A stretch of 64,000 nucleotides of DNA from an uncultured Bacteroidaceae bacterium (GTDB taxonomy: Bacteria; Bacteroidota; Bacteroidia; Bacteroidales; Bacteroidaceae): assembly GCA_905234605.1 (NCBI GenBank), contig CAJOIE010000003.1, positions 62,001 to 126,000 on the forward strand, read 5' to 3'. Of the stretch, positions 26,067-33,894 are shown one piece after another (the first letter of the stretch is position 1; each line of letters opens with the position of its first letter). The position numbers and the translations under genes were made by a program. The notes beneath the pieces are model-generated. The model did not search any database, was not told where the DNA came from, and was given only the letters and a program-made list of their open reading frames with translations.

Positions 26067-26363
26067 TTATACTGACAATATGTTACGCACCACACCCCAT
26101 GCAAGCAATAGTGCCACACCGGCAAATGCCGCCCCGGGAGTCACCTCGCGCCGCCACAGCCAGTAGGCCGCCGCCACGGGCACGCCCACCATCAGGGCAG
26201 GGTTGAGCCAGAAGGCCTCGCCCACATGGCCATGCAGCAATGCTACCGCCATGCGCTGTGCGCCGCACAGCGGACAGTTCAGACCTGTGAGCCAGTGAAA
26301 GGGACAGATGAGCATGGCGAGGAAGTGTGATGAGTGGAATGGTGAAGTGTGGACAACAGACAA
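26067..26363 (-). CDS. DUF2752 small membrane protein
   Basis: A 98-residue protein with the DUF2752 signature GLNCPLCGAQRMAVALLHGH followed by a membrane segment (LMVGVPVAAAYWLW) and a second one near the C-terminus. The role of the family is unknown. The start is uncertain: the ATG at 26363 gives 98 residues, and an internal ATG at 26318 gives 83. It lies between the nucleosidase gene and the membrane protein gene, all on the minus strand with short gaps. Confidence 0.8.
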   Translation of the reverse strand: MSVVHTSPFHSSHFLAMLICPFHWLTGLNCPLCGAQRMAVALLHGHVGEAFWLNPALMVGVPVAAAYWLWRREVTPGAAFAGVALLLAWGVVRNILSV

Positions 26364-26391
26364 TGTGCACAGAGTGGCGGAAGTGACCCTG

Positions 26392-27102
26392 TCAGCCTGC
26401 GAAAGGCAATACTGCGAGCTGTGCCGGCATGGCTGTGAGGAACAGGCGTGTCACCTCGAAGGAGTGGTCGGCCACACTGTCCCAGAAGTTGAAGTACTGG
26501 TCTATGTGGTTGTCTGCCCCCGGACTGTCGCTTATTACCCGGAAGCTCACGAAGGGCACCTGCCGCAGAAAGCACGTGTGAGCTATGGCTGCACTCTCCA
26601 TGTCCACAGCCTTCACGTCGGGCCACGATGCCACTATGGCGTCGCGCTGCTGCGCCGTTGTCACGAACTGGTCGCCGGTGCATATCAGCCCTGCCATGAT
26701 GCGGCTGTCGGCATGTAGCGAGGTGGCTATCTCCACCAGCTGCTCGTCGCAGCGGAAGCGTGCCGGCAGGCCTTGCATCTGTCCGGGCTCACAGCCAGGG
26801 ATGCTCACGTCGTGGTATGCCGTGGCAGAGCTCACCACCACATCCATCACCGACATGCCTGCCACTCCGCCGGCACAGCCTGTGGACACTATGCAATCTG
26901 GAGCATAGAGGTCTATGAGTGCCGCTGCCCCGAGAGCTGCGTTCACCTTGCCCATGCCCGACTGCATGAGCACGAGGGTGTTGTCGCCCACACTGCCTAT
27001 GTCGAAGCTGTAGCCCCGATGGTTTTCTGTGAGACCGTTGTTGAGGAGTGCCGTGAGCTGGCTGTGCTCCTTGGCCATTGCCGAGATAACGCCTATTGTC
27101 AT
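26392..27102 (-). CDS. mtnN: 5'-methylthioadenosine/S-adenosylhomocysteine nucleosidase
   Basis: A 236-residue cytoplasmic enzyme that splits adenine from methylthioadenosine and S-adenosylhomocysteine, part of SAM recycling. The start MTIGVISAMAKEH matches the family N-terminus (catalytic Glu12) and lies just behind a good promoter. Other motifs are SGMGKVNAALGA, STGCAGGV, the substrate-binding DMESAAIAH and the catalytic acid in SDSPGAD. Futalosine hydrolase is a close relative, but the motif set fits MtnN better. Confidence 0.9.
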   Translation of the reverse strand: MTIGVISAMAKEHSQLTALLNNGLTENHRGYSFDIGSVGDNTLVLMQSGMGKVNAALGAAALIDLYAPDCIVSTGCAGGVAGMSVMDVVVSSATAYHDVSIPGCEPGQMQGLPARFRCDEQLVEIATSLHADSRIMAGLICTGDQFVTTAQQRDAIVASWPDVKAVDMESAAIAHTCFLRQVPFVSFRVISDSPGADNHIDQYFNFWDSVADHSFEVTRLFLTAMPAQLAVLPFAG

Positions 27103-27128
27103 GGTGGTGATGATTATGTCTGTTGCCC

Positions 27129-27137
27129 ACAAAGATA
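27129..27137 (-). promoter_or_regulatory. -7 box TATCTTTGT for mtnN
   Basis: A minus-strand -7 element about 27 bases before the mtnN ATG. It supports the chosen start over the longer frame in the ORF track. Confidence 0.65.
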
Positions 27138-27212
27138 GGTGTTCCACAGCCTCAGGCAAAGCATTTGCCGCAAAAAGGCGGCTCAGCCAGGGCCATAGGC
27201 GGCGCAACGAAG

Positions 27213-27254
27213 AGGGCTACACCCTCGGCCTTGCGGTCGGAAGGATGTAGCCCT
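27213..27254 (-). terminator. Hairpin after the outer membrane protein gene
   Basis: AGGGCTACA pairs with TGTAGCCCT around an inner GC-rich stem. It lies 50 bases past the stop of the minus-strand barrel protein and before the mtnN promoter. There is no T run on the minus strand, so the call is moderate. Confidence 0.5.
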
Positions 27255-27303
27255 TTGCTTGTTCAGCTTACGCTAAACGTGATGTCGCTGTGTACGCTCC
27301 GGT

Positions 27304-27819
27304 TTAGAAGGTGTAGTACACACCGAAGGTCAGAGCATTCTCGTTGGCATTGAGGGCGAAACGGTTAAGACCGTCGCGGTGCTGGTAGCCAAGATAGCCG
27401 AGCTGAGAGATGATGCTCACGTTGTCGCTGAGGTTGATAGCGACGCCTGGACGGAGGCCAACATGCCACACCGTTTCGGCATCCTCACCGCTGGGCTTGT
27501 GGCTGCCGATGCCGAAGCCGCCATCGACGAAGAAGCTGGCGATGCCCGACTTGAAGTAGGTGTAGCGGGCGAAAGGAGCGACGGTCATATCGGTGTAGTC
27601 GCCGGCTGCCTTGTTGGCAAGCTTCAAGCCGAGCTCAATGCCAAGGCTCAAGTTCTCATCGAGGTTGTAGCCTACCTGAGGAGCGATGTTGAAGGTGGTA
27701 CTGGCATCGCCAACCTTGGGCTCCTCGTAGTTGAAACCGAGGCCACCGCCAATCCATACCTGTGCGTTTGCTGTGAGAGAGGCCACTGCCATAGCGGCCA
27801 CAAGAAGCATCTTCTTCAT
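27304..27819 (-). CDS. Small outer membrane beta-barrel protein
   Basis: A 171-residue exported protein. The start at 27819 gives the signal peptide MKKMLLVAAMAVASLTANAQ. The mature part alternates aromatic and polar residues in short strands separated by turns, as in 8-stranded OmpX/OmpA-like barrels, and ends in Phe (LTFGVYYTF), a typical outer membrane targeting end. The exact role is unknown; such proteins are usually abundant structural porin-like proteins. It has its own promoter and terminator-like hairpin. Confidence 0.85.
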   Translation of the reverse strand: MKKMLLVAAMAVASLTANAQVWIGGGLGFNYEEPKVGDASTTFNIAPQVGYNLDENLSLGIELGLKLANKAAGDYTDMTVAPFARYTYFKSGIASFFVDGGFGIGSHKPSGEDAETVWHVGLRPGVAINLSDNVSIISQLGYLGYQHRDGLNRFALNANENALTFGVYYTF

Positions 27820-27901
27820 AATTGTTATCACTATTTTTACCATTCCTACTCTATTAAGGGTTTTCGGAGTCTCCCTTCGAGTGCTCTCTTCCGAAAGCGA
27901 T

Positions 27902-27910
27902 GCAAAGGTA
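27902..27910 (-). promoter_or_regulatory. -7 box TACCTTTGC for the outer membrane barrel gene
   Basis: A perfect minus-strand -7 element about 83 bases before the start codon, in an otherwise AT-richer stretch. Confidence 0.7.
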
Positions 27911-28139
27911 AGGCTGTTGGCTTGTAATGCGCAAATATTTATGCCCTACAGCATAGCCTTCCCTACCTTTTGCACACTTTTGATGCCCTCAGTGGTCTTC
28001 TGTCATGCTCTCACCAGAGTGCTATCGTGTCCGCTCATTGCGACATTACTGCCATGGGCGGGAGTTGCGGCGGCTCGTGGATTATGCTGTGCCGCGACAA
28101 AAAACGCGCACAACGCATCGGCCATGACGATTATCTCCG

Positions 28140-28148
28140 TACTTTTGT
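28140..28148 (+). promoter_or_regulatory. Possible promoter for exonuclease III; gap 27911-28348
   Basis: TACTTTTGT fits the -7 consensus with one change at the end. The gap between the barrel gene promoter and the exonuclease is about 440 bases. It contains no convincing gene except a possible 32-codon frame at 28254-28352 that overlaps the exonuclease start by ATGA. Confidence 0.45.
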
Positions 28149-28348
28149 GTCTCACACTCAGCATGCCGGCCAACTGTTGCCTGTAAGCATGTCACCTGTT
28201 GCCATCAAGCAAGTTGTCAGACACTTGCAAGCAGGCATAAGTGGCCTTGCATCATGGTCGAAGCCGCGAGCACACGCTGCATTGACGCTCTCCGCGAGGC
28301 TGCCGCGCAGGTTGCGGCGATGCCGGATGGCTGCAATCACACTCTGCT

Positions 28349-29104
28349 ATGAAACTCATATCATGGAATGTCAACGGCCTGCGCGCCTGTGTCGGCAAGG
28401 GGTTTGCCGATGTCTTTGCCGAGGCCAGTGCCGACATCTTCTGCCTTCAGGAGACCAAGATGCAGGAGGGTCAGCTCGACCTGCCATTCACGGGCTACCA
28501 CTCTTTCTGGAACTATGCCGACAAGAAGGGCTACTCCGGCACTGCCGTCTACTCGCGGCGGCTGCCTCTCGGTGTGCGCCTCGGCATTGGCATCGACGCC
28601 CACGACCACGAGGGGCGCGTAATCACGCTGGAGTTCGACACGCACTATGTGGTCAACGTCTACACGCCCAACTCGCAGGACGGGCTGCGCCGCCTGCCCT
28701 ACCGCATGGAGTGGGACACGGCTTTCCGCTCCTACGTGTGCAGCCTCGATGCGCATAAGCCCGTGCTCATCTGCGGCGACATGAACGTGGCCCACCAGGA
28801 GATAGACCTGCGCAACCCGCAGACCAACCACCAGAATGCAGGCTTCACCGACGAGGAGCGCGAGCAGTTCACACGTCTGCTCGACGCCGGCTTCACCGAC
28901 TCGTGGCGCACGCTGCACCCCGACGTGCGCGACGTCTACTCCTGGTGGAGCTACCGCTTCCATGCCCGCGAGAAGAACATAGGCTGGCGCATCGACTACT
29001 GGCTGCTCTCGTCGCGTCTGTTGCCGCGTGTGCAGGAGGCCGACATCCTCACGTCCGTCACGGGCTCCGACCACTGCCCCGTGGCTCTCACCATCGACCT
29101 GTAA
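28349..29104 (+). CDS. xth: Exodeoxyribonuclease III / AP endonuclease
   Basis: A 251-residue DNA repair nuclease that cuts at abasic sites and degrades from 3' ends. The family motifs are complete: MKLISWNVNGLRA (Asn7), FCLQETKMQ (Glu35), the GDMNVAH block with Asp and Asn, WRIDYWLLS, and GSDHCPVALTI with the catalytic Asp-His. The length is normal. The start codon overlaps a possible short upstream frame. It is followed 16 bases later by the GH109-like gene. Confidence 0.95.
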   Translation: MKLISWNVNGLRACVGKGFADVFAEASADIFCLQETKMQEGQLDLPFTGYHSFWNYADKKGYSGTAVYSRRLPLGVRLGIGIDAHDHEGRVITLEFDTHYVVNVYTPNSQDGLRRLPYRMEWDTAFRSYVCSLDAHKPVLICGDMNVAHQEIDLRNPQTNHQNAGFTDEEREQFTRLLDAGFTDSWRTLHPDVRDVYSWWSYRFHAREKNIGWRIDYWLLSSRLLPRVQEADILTSVTGSDHCPVALTIDL

Positions 29105-29120
29105 CGCAGCCGACTGCCTC

Positions 29121-30263
29121 ATGCCACTCTCCACACTCTCTCCGTCCGACCACCCCTTGCGCGGGCTGCGCGCAGAGCCCCTGCCTGTGGTGCGCATAGG
29201 CATCGTAGGCCTCGGACAGCGTGGACAGACGGCCCTGCGCCTGCTCATGCTGCTGCGCCACGCCCGTGTCACAGCCCTCTGCGATGCCTGCGGCGACGTG
29301 GCCGCCGAGGCCATGCAGCGGCACATGGGGTCCCGTGCACAGGCTGCCCTGTGCAGCGGCGCGGAGGGCTACCTCGACCTGTGCTCCCGCACCGACGTGG
29401 ATCTCGTGTACATCTGCTCCGACTGGGAGAGCCACGCCCGCGTGGCCATGGCCGCCATGCGCTGCGGCAAGCATGTGGCGATAGAGGTGCCTGCCGCCGT
29501 CACGCTCAGCGACATTGAGGCTCTCGTGGCCACGGCAGAAGCCACCCGCCGCCACTGCACGCTTCTGGAGAACTGCCTCTACGACACGTCGATAGCCCAT
29601 GCCATAGAAGCCGTGGGGCGCGGCGAGGCAGGGCGCGTGGTCCACGCCGAGGGTAGCTACTATCACCAGCTTGCCGGCCGCTGGACGCCATGGCGCATCG
29701 ACATCAACCGCCGCCTGCGGGGCGACCTCTACCCCACCCACGCCTTCGGACCCATCTGCAAGGCACTCGGCATAGGCTCGCGCGACCACCTCACCACCCT
29801 TGTAGCCATGGACTCGGCAGCCGTCACGGGGCAGCAGGTGTATGCGCGGCAGACAGGACATGAGCCGGAGGCCTTCGCCAACGCCGACCACACCCTCACA
29901 CTGGTGCACACGGCACTCGGCACCACCATCCTGCTGCGCCACGACGTGCTCACGCCTCAGCCCTACGACCGCAGCATCGCCTTCGTGGGCACACACGGGC
30001 GCATTGAGGCAGGCCATGAGCTTGAGGCCGACGCGCAGGAGGCACTGGAGAGCGTGGCTGCCGGCGTGCGCCCCAGCATGCTGTCGGCCCACGACCCGCT
30101 GACCTATGAGATGAACCGACGCCTCGTGGAAGCCCTGCACCTTGGTGGGCCGCTCGACGTGGATGCCTACGAGATGGCGGCATGGTCGGCAGTGGGGCCG
30201 CTGTCGCGTGCCAGCATCGAGGGCGGCAGCGTGCCGGTGGCATTCCCCAGACACTTGCAGTAG
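29121..30263 (+). CDS. Gfo/Idh/MocA-like protein, probably GH109 N-acetylgalactosaminidase type
   Basis: A 380-residue protein with an N-terminal NAD-binding Rossmann fold (RIGIVGLGQRGQTALRLL) and an EVPAAVTL motif. Several features match GH109 alpha-N-acetylgalactosaminidases, which use NAD as a catalytic cofactor: LLENCLYD, GDLYPTHAFGPICKALGI, and the C-terminal PLDVDAYEMAAWSAVGPLS. No signal peptide is visible, unlike many exported GH109 enzymes, so it may act in the cytoplasm. A plain oxidoreductase is the alternative. It ends just before repeat cluster C. Confidence 0.8.
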   Translation: MPLSTLSPSDHPLRGLRAEPLPVVRIGIVGLGQRGQTALRLLMLLRHARVTALCDACGDVAAEAMQRHMGSRAQAALCSGAEGYLDLCSRTDVDLVYICSDWESHARVAMAAMRCGKHVAIEVPAAVTLSDIEALVATAEATRRHCTLLENCLYDTSIAHAIEAVGRGEAGRVVHAEGSYYHQLAGRWTPWRIDINRRLRGDLYPTHAFGPICKALGIGSRDHLTTLVAMDSAAVTGQQVYARQTGHEPEAFANADHTLTLVHTALGTTILLRHDVLTPQPYDRSIAFVGTHGRIEAGHELEADAQEALESVAAGVRPSMLSAHDPLTYEMNRRLVEALHLGGPLDVDAYEMAAWSAVGPLSRASIEGGSVPVAFPRHLQ

Positions 30264-30270
30264 CAGCCCG

Positions 30271-30374
30271 ACACCCTGCACCCTCTTACACAACACCCTG
30301 CACCCTCTTACGCAACACCCTGCACTCACTTTGCCATGTGGGTGCAGGGTGTCAGCGCAAGAGGGTGCAGGGGT
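30271..30374. repeat. Intergenic repeat cluster C: tandem and inverted cores
   Basis: Two near-identical 22-base direct copies (ACACCCTGCACCCTCTTACA and the variant with TTACG at the end) are followed by a third partial copy. They are then followed by the inverted forms GTGGGTGCAGGGTGT and GCAAGAGGGTGCAGGGGT. It sits between the convergent GH109-like and DUF4332 genes and belongs to the family of clusters A-F. Confidence 0.88.
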
Positions 30375-30443
30375 ATGGAGCGATGCCTGCCAGGCGGCCG
30401 CTCTCTCCCTACATGGAGGGCAGGTAGAGGGTCCGCCGCCTTA

Positions 30444-30851
30444 TCAGTATGTCACCACGGGCTCGAGTTCCTTGGCCTCGGCCACCATCTTCTCCACCTC
30501 CTTGAGCGAAGGCACACGGCGCACGAGATGCTTCTCCTCATTGGTAGCCTCAAGCTTGGGCTGCAGGTTCTCAGGCACGCGATGGCGGAACTCCTTCACG
30601 GTGTCGACGCCGGCTGCCTCAAGCAGCTCTGCAAACTGCGGACCCACCCCGTTGATGCGGAAGAGGTCGGCATGGTTGACCCAGCGCAGTATGAGCTTAT
30701 CGCTGATCTCTGTGGCCTCGGCAATCTCCTTGCGACCCTTTGGCGTGGCACCACGCTCCAGGAGCTGGTCCACGGTGTTGATGCCCTGGGCAGTGAGCTT
30801 CTGGGCGTACACCTCGCCCACGCCCTCGATGTCGATAATCTTGTAGGTCAT
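30444..30851 (-). CDS. DUF4332 domain protein
   Basis: A 135-residue protein with two helix-hairpin-helix-like stretches: IEGVGEVYAQKLTAQGI near the N-terminus and INGVGPQFAELLEAAGV in the middle. This is the DUF4332 pattern. Such folds often bind nucleic acid, but no function is established. There is no signal peptide. It has its own -7 box at 30893 and is convergent with the GH109-like gene. Confidence 0.87.
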   Translation of the reverse strand: MTYKIIDIEGVGEVYAQKLTAQGINTVDQLLERGATPKGRKEIAEATEISDKLILRWVNHADLFRINGVGPQFAELLEAAGVDTVKEFRHRVPENLQPKLEATNEEKHLVRRVPSLKEVEKMVAEAKELEPVVTY

Positions 30852-30892
30852 AGTGGTTGGTTTGTTTTAGGGTTAGTAGATACTGGCATGAG

Positions 30893-30901
30893 GCAAAAGT
30901 A
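30893..30901 (-). promoter_or_regulatory. -7 box TACTTTTGC for the DUF4332 gene
   Basis: A perfect minus-strand -7 element about 42 bases before the start codon. Confidence 0.68.
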
Positions 30902-30975
30902 GCCATTTATGGCATATACTGCTGCCCCAAAGGCCAAAAATGCAGGCCGTGAACCGCGCATATCACCTTAATTGG

Positions 30976-30984
30976 TACATTTGC
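30976..30984 (+). promoter_or_regulatory. -7 box TACATTTGC for the GH127 operon
   Basis: A perfect -7 element about 20 bases before the GH127 start, giving a very short leader. It probably drives the three-gene unit 31004-36017. Confidence 0.7.
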
Positions 30985-31003
30985 CTACACCTATCATACT
31001 ACT

Positions 31004-33445
31004 ATGCGTACACTCACAACCATCGGTCTGGCCACAGTGCTGCTCACGACAGTGCACGGCCACGCCGCTGCCAAGGCCGCCACAGCCTCCGCAGGTTACC
31101 CCATCACCCCCGTAGCCTTCACCAGTGTCAGGCTCAACGGCGGCTTCTGGGGGCAGCGCCTGCAAGCCTCCCGCGAGGTGACCATCCCCCTGGCCTTCGC
31201 CAAGTGCGAGGAGACAGGGCGATACCTCAACTTCGAACATGCCGCCATGCACCTGCACGACACCACGCAGGTGTTCAAGGTGAGCGGCGTGGGCTACTCC
31301 TTCGACGACACCGACCCCTACAAGACCATCGAGGGTGCAAGCTACCTGCTCCAGACCTATCCCGACGCACGTCTCGAGGCATACATGGACAGCGTCATTG
31401 CCATCATAGCCGCAGCACAGGAGCCCGACGGCTATCTCTACACGGCGCGCACACAGAACCCCCGCGAGCCGCACAACTGGGCCGGAGCGCGCCGCTGGGT
31501 GAAGGAAGAGGACCTGAGCCATGAACTCTACAACCTGGGACACTTGGCCGAGGCTGCCGTGGCCCACTATCAAGCCACCGGAAAGCGCACACTCCTCGAC
31601 GTGGCCATGCGCTATGCCGACTGCGTGTGCCGCGAGGTGGGAACGGCCGAGGGGCAGGCATGCGTGGTGCCCGGCCACCAGATAGCCGAGATGGCACTTG
31701 CCAAGCTCTACCTGTGCACAGGGCAGCGACGCTACCTCGATGAGGCCAAGTTCCTGCTCGACTACCGCGGCCGCACCGAGATACGCCATGAATACTCACA
31801 GGCCCACCTGCCCGTGGTGGAACAGTCGGAGGCCGTGGGCCACGCCGTGCGTGCCGCCTACATGTATGCCGGCATGGCCGACGTGGCAGCCCTCACCGGC
31901 GACACGGCCTACATCCACGCCATCGACCGCATCTGGAACAACATAGTGACACGCAAGCTCTACATCACGGGAGGCATAGGTGCCACGGCCAGCGGCGAAG
32001 CCTTCGGTGCCGACTACGAGCTGCCCAACATGAGTGCCTACTGCGAGACATGCGCCGCCATAGGCAACGTGTACGTGAACCACCGTCTGTTCCTGCTCCA
32101 CGGCGATGCCAAATACTACGACGTGCTGGAACGCACACTCTACAACGGCCTCATAGCAGGCGTAAGCCTCGACGGAGGCAGCTTCTTCTATCCCAACCCG
32201 TTGGCCAGCATCGGCCAGCACCAGCGGCAGCCATGGTTCGGCTGCGCATGCTGCCCAAGCAACATCTGCCGCTTCATACCCTCGCTGCCTGGCTACGTCT
32301 ATGCCGTGCGCGACCGCGACCTCTACGTCAACCTCTACGTCTCCTCGCAGAGCGACATCAGCGTGGGCAAGGGCACCGTGCGCCTCACACAGCAGACCGC
32401 CTACCCCTTCGACGGCACCGTGGAGCTCCGCGTGGAGCGCACCACAGCCGGTGTCTTTGCCCTCAAGCTGCGCATACCCGGCTGGGCTCGCGGCAAGGCC
32501 GTGCCCTCCGACCTCTACGGATATGCCGACACCGAAACCTGTGCCTACAACGTCAGCGTCAACGGCGTGGATGCCGGCACAGCAACCATAGGCACCGACG
32601 GATACCTCACACTGGAACGCCGCTGGCGCAAGGGCGACACGGTGGTGCTCAACATGGCCATGCCCGTGCACACGGTGGCTGCCAATGCCCGCGTGGCTGC
32701 CGACAGGGGCATGGTGGCCGTGGAGCGCGGACCGCTTGTGTACTGTGCAGAGCACCCCGACAATGCCCACGACATCACCTCCACCCTCATGCGCCGACAG
32801 CCGCGTTTCGCCCTCGGGAGCACCACGATAGACTCCACGCCCGTGACCACCATAACCACCGATGCCCAGGCCTTAGGCTACGACAAGGACGGCCGCCTCA
32901 CCGTGGCCGACGTGCAGCTGACACTCATACCCTACTACGCCTGGTGCCACCGAGGCAGCGGCAAGATGGCAGTGTGGCTGCCGCAGGAGCTGCGTGCCAC
33001 GACACCGGCACAGCCCGCCACACTGGCCTCGGAGAGCGAGGTAGCAGCCTCGGTGCCTACGGCCGCACTCTCGGCCATCAACGACCGCCTCATGCCACGC
33101 GATGCCGACGACCGCTCCGTGCCCTACTACCACTGGTGGCCAAAGCAAGCCACGACAGAGTGGATCACATACACCTTCCCCTCCGCCACACGTGTGCAGA
33201 GAGCCTCCGTGTGGTGGTTCGACGACGGCCCGTGGGGCGGATGCCGTGTGCCCGCATCGTGGCGGCTGCTGTACCTCGATGCGCAGGGCGAATGGCACAC
33301 GGTGGCAGAGCCCGACGGCTATCCGTGCACCAAGGGAGCCGCATGCACCGTGCGCTTCAGCCCTGTGGTGACCACTGCCATGCGCCTCGAGGTGCAGCTG
33401 CCCGCCGACAACTCGGCAGGCCTCTATGAGTGGAGCGTGGAGTGA
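31004..33445 (+). CDS. GH127-type beta-L-arabinofuranosidase (DUF1680), exported
   Basis: An 813-residue exported glycosidase with a signal peptide (MRTLTTIGLATVLLTTVHGHAAA). The (alpha/alpha)6 domain starts at about residue 35 (VRLNGGFWGQRLQASREVTI). The GH127 zinc/cysteine centre is visible: YCETC (Cys347, Glu348, Cys350) and CACCPSNICR, where the nucleophile and zinc ligand correspond to Cys416/Cys417. The C-terminal 150 or so residues form an extra beta domain with an F5/8-like pattern (WWFDDGPWGGCRVP). It probably removes arabinofuranose from plant glycans. It is the first gene of an operon with the two following exported proteins. Confidence 0.92.
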   Translation: MRTLTTIGLATVLLTTVHGHAAAKAATASAGYPITPVAFTSVRLNGGFWGQRLQASREVTIPLAFAKCEETGRYLNFEHAAMHLHDTTQVFKVSGVGYSFDDTDPYKTIEGASYLLQTYPDARLEAYMDSVIAIIAAAQEPDGYLYTARTQNPREPHNWAGARRWVKEEDLSHELYNLGHLAEAAVAHYQATGKRTLLDVAMRYADCVCREVGTAEGQACVVPGHQIAEMALAKLYLCTGQRRYLDEAKFLLDYRGRTEIRHEYSQAHLPVVEQSEAVGHAVRAAYMYAGMADVAALTGDTAYIHAIDRIWNNIVTRKLYITGGIGATASGEAFGADYELPNMSAYCETCAAIGNVYVNHRLFLLHGDAKYYDVLERTLYNGLIAGVSLDGGSFFYPNPLASIGQHQRQPWFGCACCPSNICRFIPSLPGYVYAVRDRDLYVNLYVSSQSDISVGKGTVRLTQQTAYPFDGTVELRVERTTAGVFALKLRIPGWARGKAVPSDLYGYADTETCAYNVSVNGVDAGTATIGTDGYLTLERRWRKGDTVVLNMAMPVHTVAANARVAADRGMVAVERGPLVYCAEHPDNAHDITSTLMRRQPRFALGSTTIDSTPVTTITTDAQALGYDKDGRLTVADVQLTLIPYYAWCHRGSGKMAVWLPQELRATTPAQPATLASESEVAASVPTAALSAINDRLMPRDADDRSVPYYHWWPKQATTEWITYTFPSATRVQRASVWWFDDGPWGGCRVPASWRLLYLDAQGEWHTVAEPDGYPCTKGAACTVRFSPVVTTAMRLEVQLPADNSAGLYEWSVE

Positions 33446-33492
33446 GACCGTCCACGAGATGCACAGACAACAACCTTGCAACTATAAGACAA

Positions 33493-33894
33493 ATGAAAAC
33501 AAGACACATCATGTGCGCCGCCATGCTCGCAGTCATGACGGCGGCACCCGCCACGGCACGCGACTTGGTGGTGACACTCCGTGACGGCCGACGCTACGCC
33601 TACGCGCTCTCCACCAAGGCCGGTGAGCACGTGGTGATGACACGTTCCGACGGTGCCATCTGCATCGCTGGCGACACCTATGCGCTGGCCGACGTGCGCG
33701 AGCTGCGCATCTTCAAGGACGCACCCGACGAAGCCATACGGACAGGCGTGCGCGACATAACCACGACACCTGCCGCCACACAGCCCTGCAACGGCAGCCC
33801 GCAAGCCGTGGACCTCGGCGGTCGTGCCATGCAGGGCACACGGCCAAGGAAAGGCATCTACATTGTCCGACACCGTAAGATTGCAGTCAGATGA
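33493..33894 (+). CDS. Small exported protein with sorting-like tail
   Basis: A 133-residue protein with a signal peptide (MKTRHIMCAAMLAVMTAAPATA). A short beta-rich part (LVVTLRDGRRYAYALSTKAG) and a Pro/Thr-rich linker follow, and it ends RKGIYIVRHRKIAVR, similar to the short type IX-like tails elsewhere in the window. No family is recognised. The pattern DGRRYAYALSTKAG and YALADVRELRIF is shared in style with the N-terminus of the next gene product. It lies 47 bases after the GH127 gene, and its stop overlaps the next ATG by 4 bases. Confidence 0.78.
   Translation: MKTRHIMCAAMLAVMTAAPATARDLVVTLRDGRRYAYALSTKAGEHVVMTRSDGAICIAGDTYALADVRELRIFKDAPDEAIRTGVRDITTTPAATQPCNGSPQAVDLGGRAMQGTRPRKGIYIVRHRKIAVR

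Noticed and set aside
26392-27102. Futalosine hydrolase (menaquinone pathway)
   Set aside because: It is a related family, but DMESAAIAH and SDSPGAD with the N-terminal MAKEH fit MTA/SAH nucleosidase better, and no other menaquinone gene is nearby.
28361-29326. 321-codon minus-strand frame over exonuclease III
   Set aside because: It is a shadow of the exonuclease and the GH109-like gene start, with no domain or promoter.
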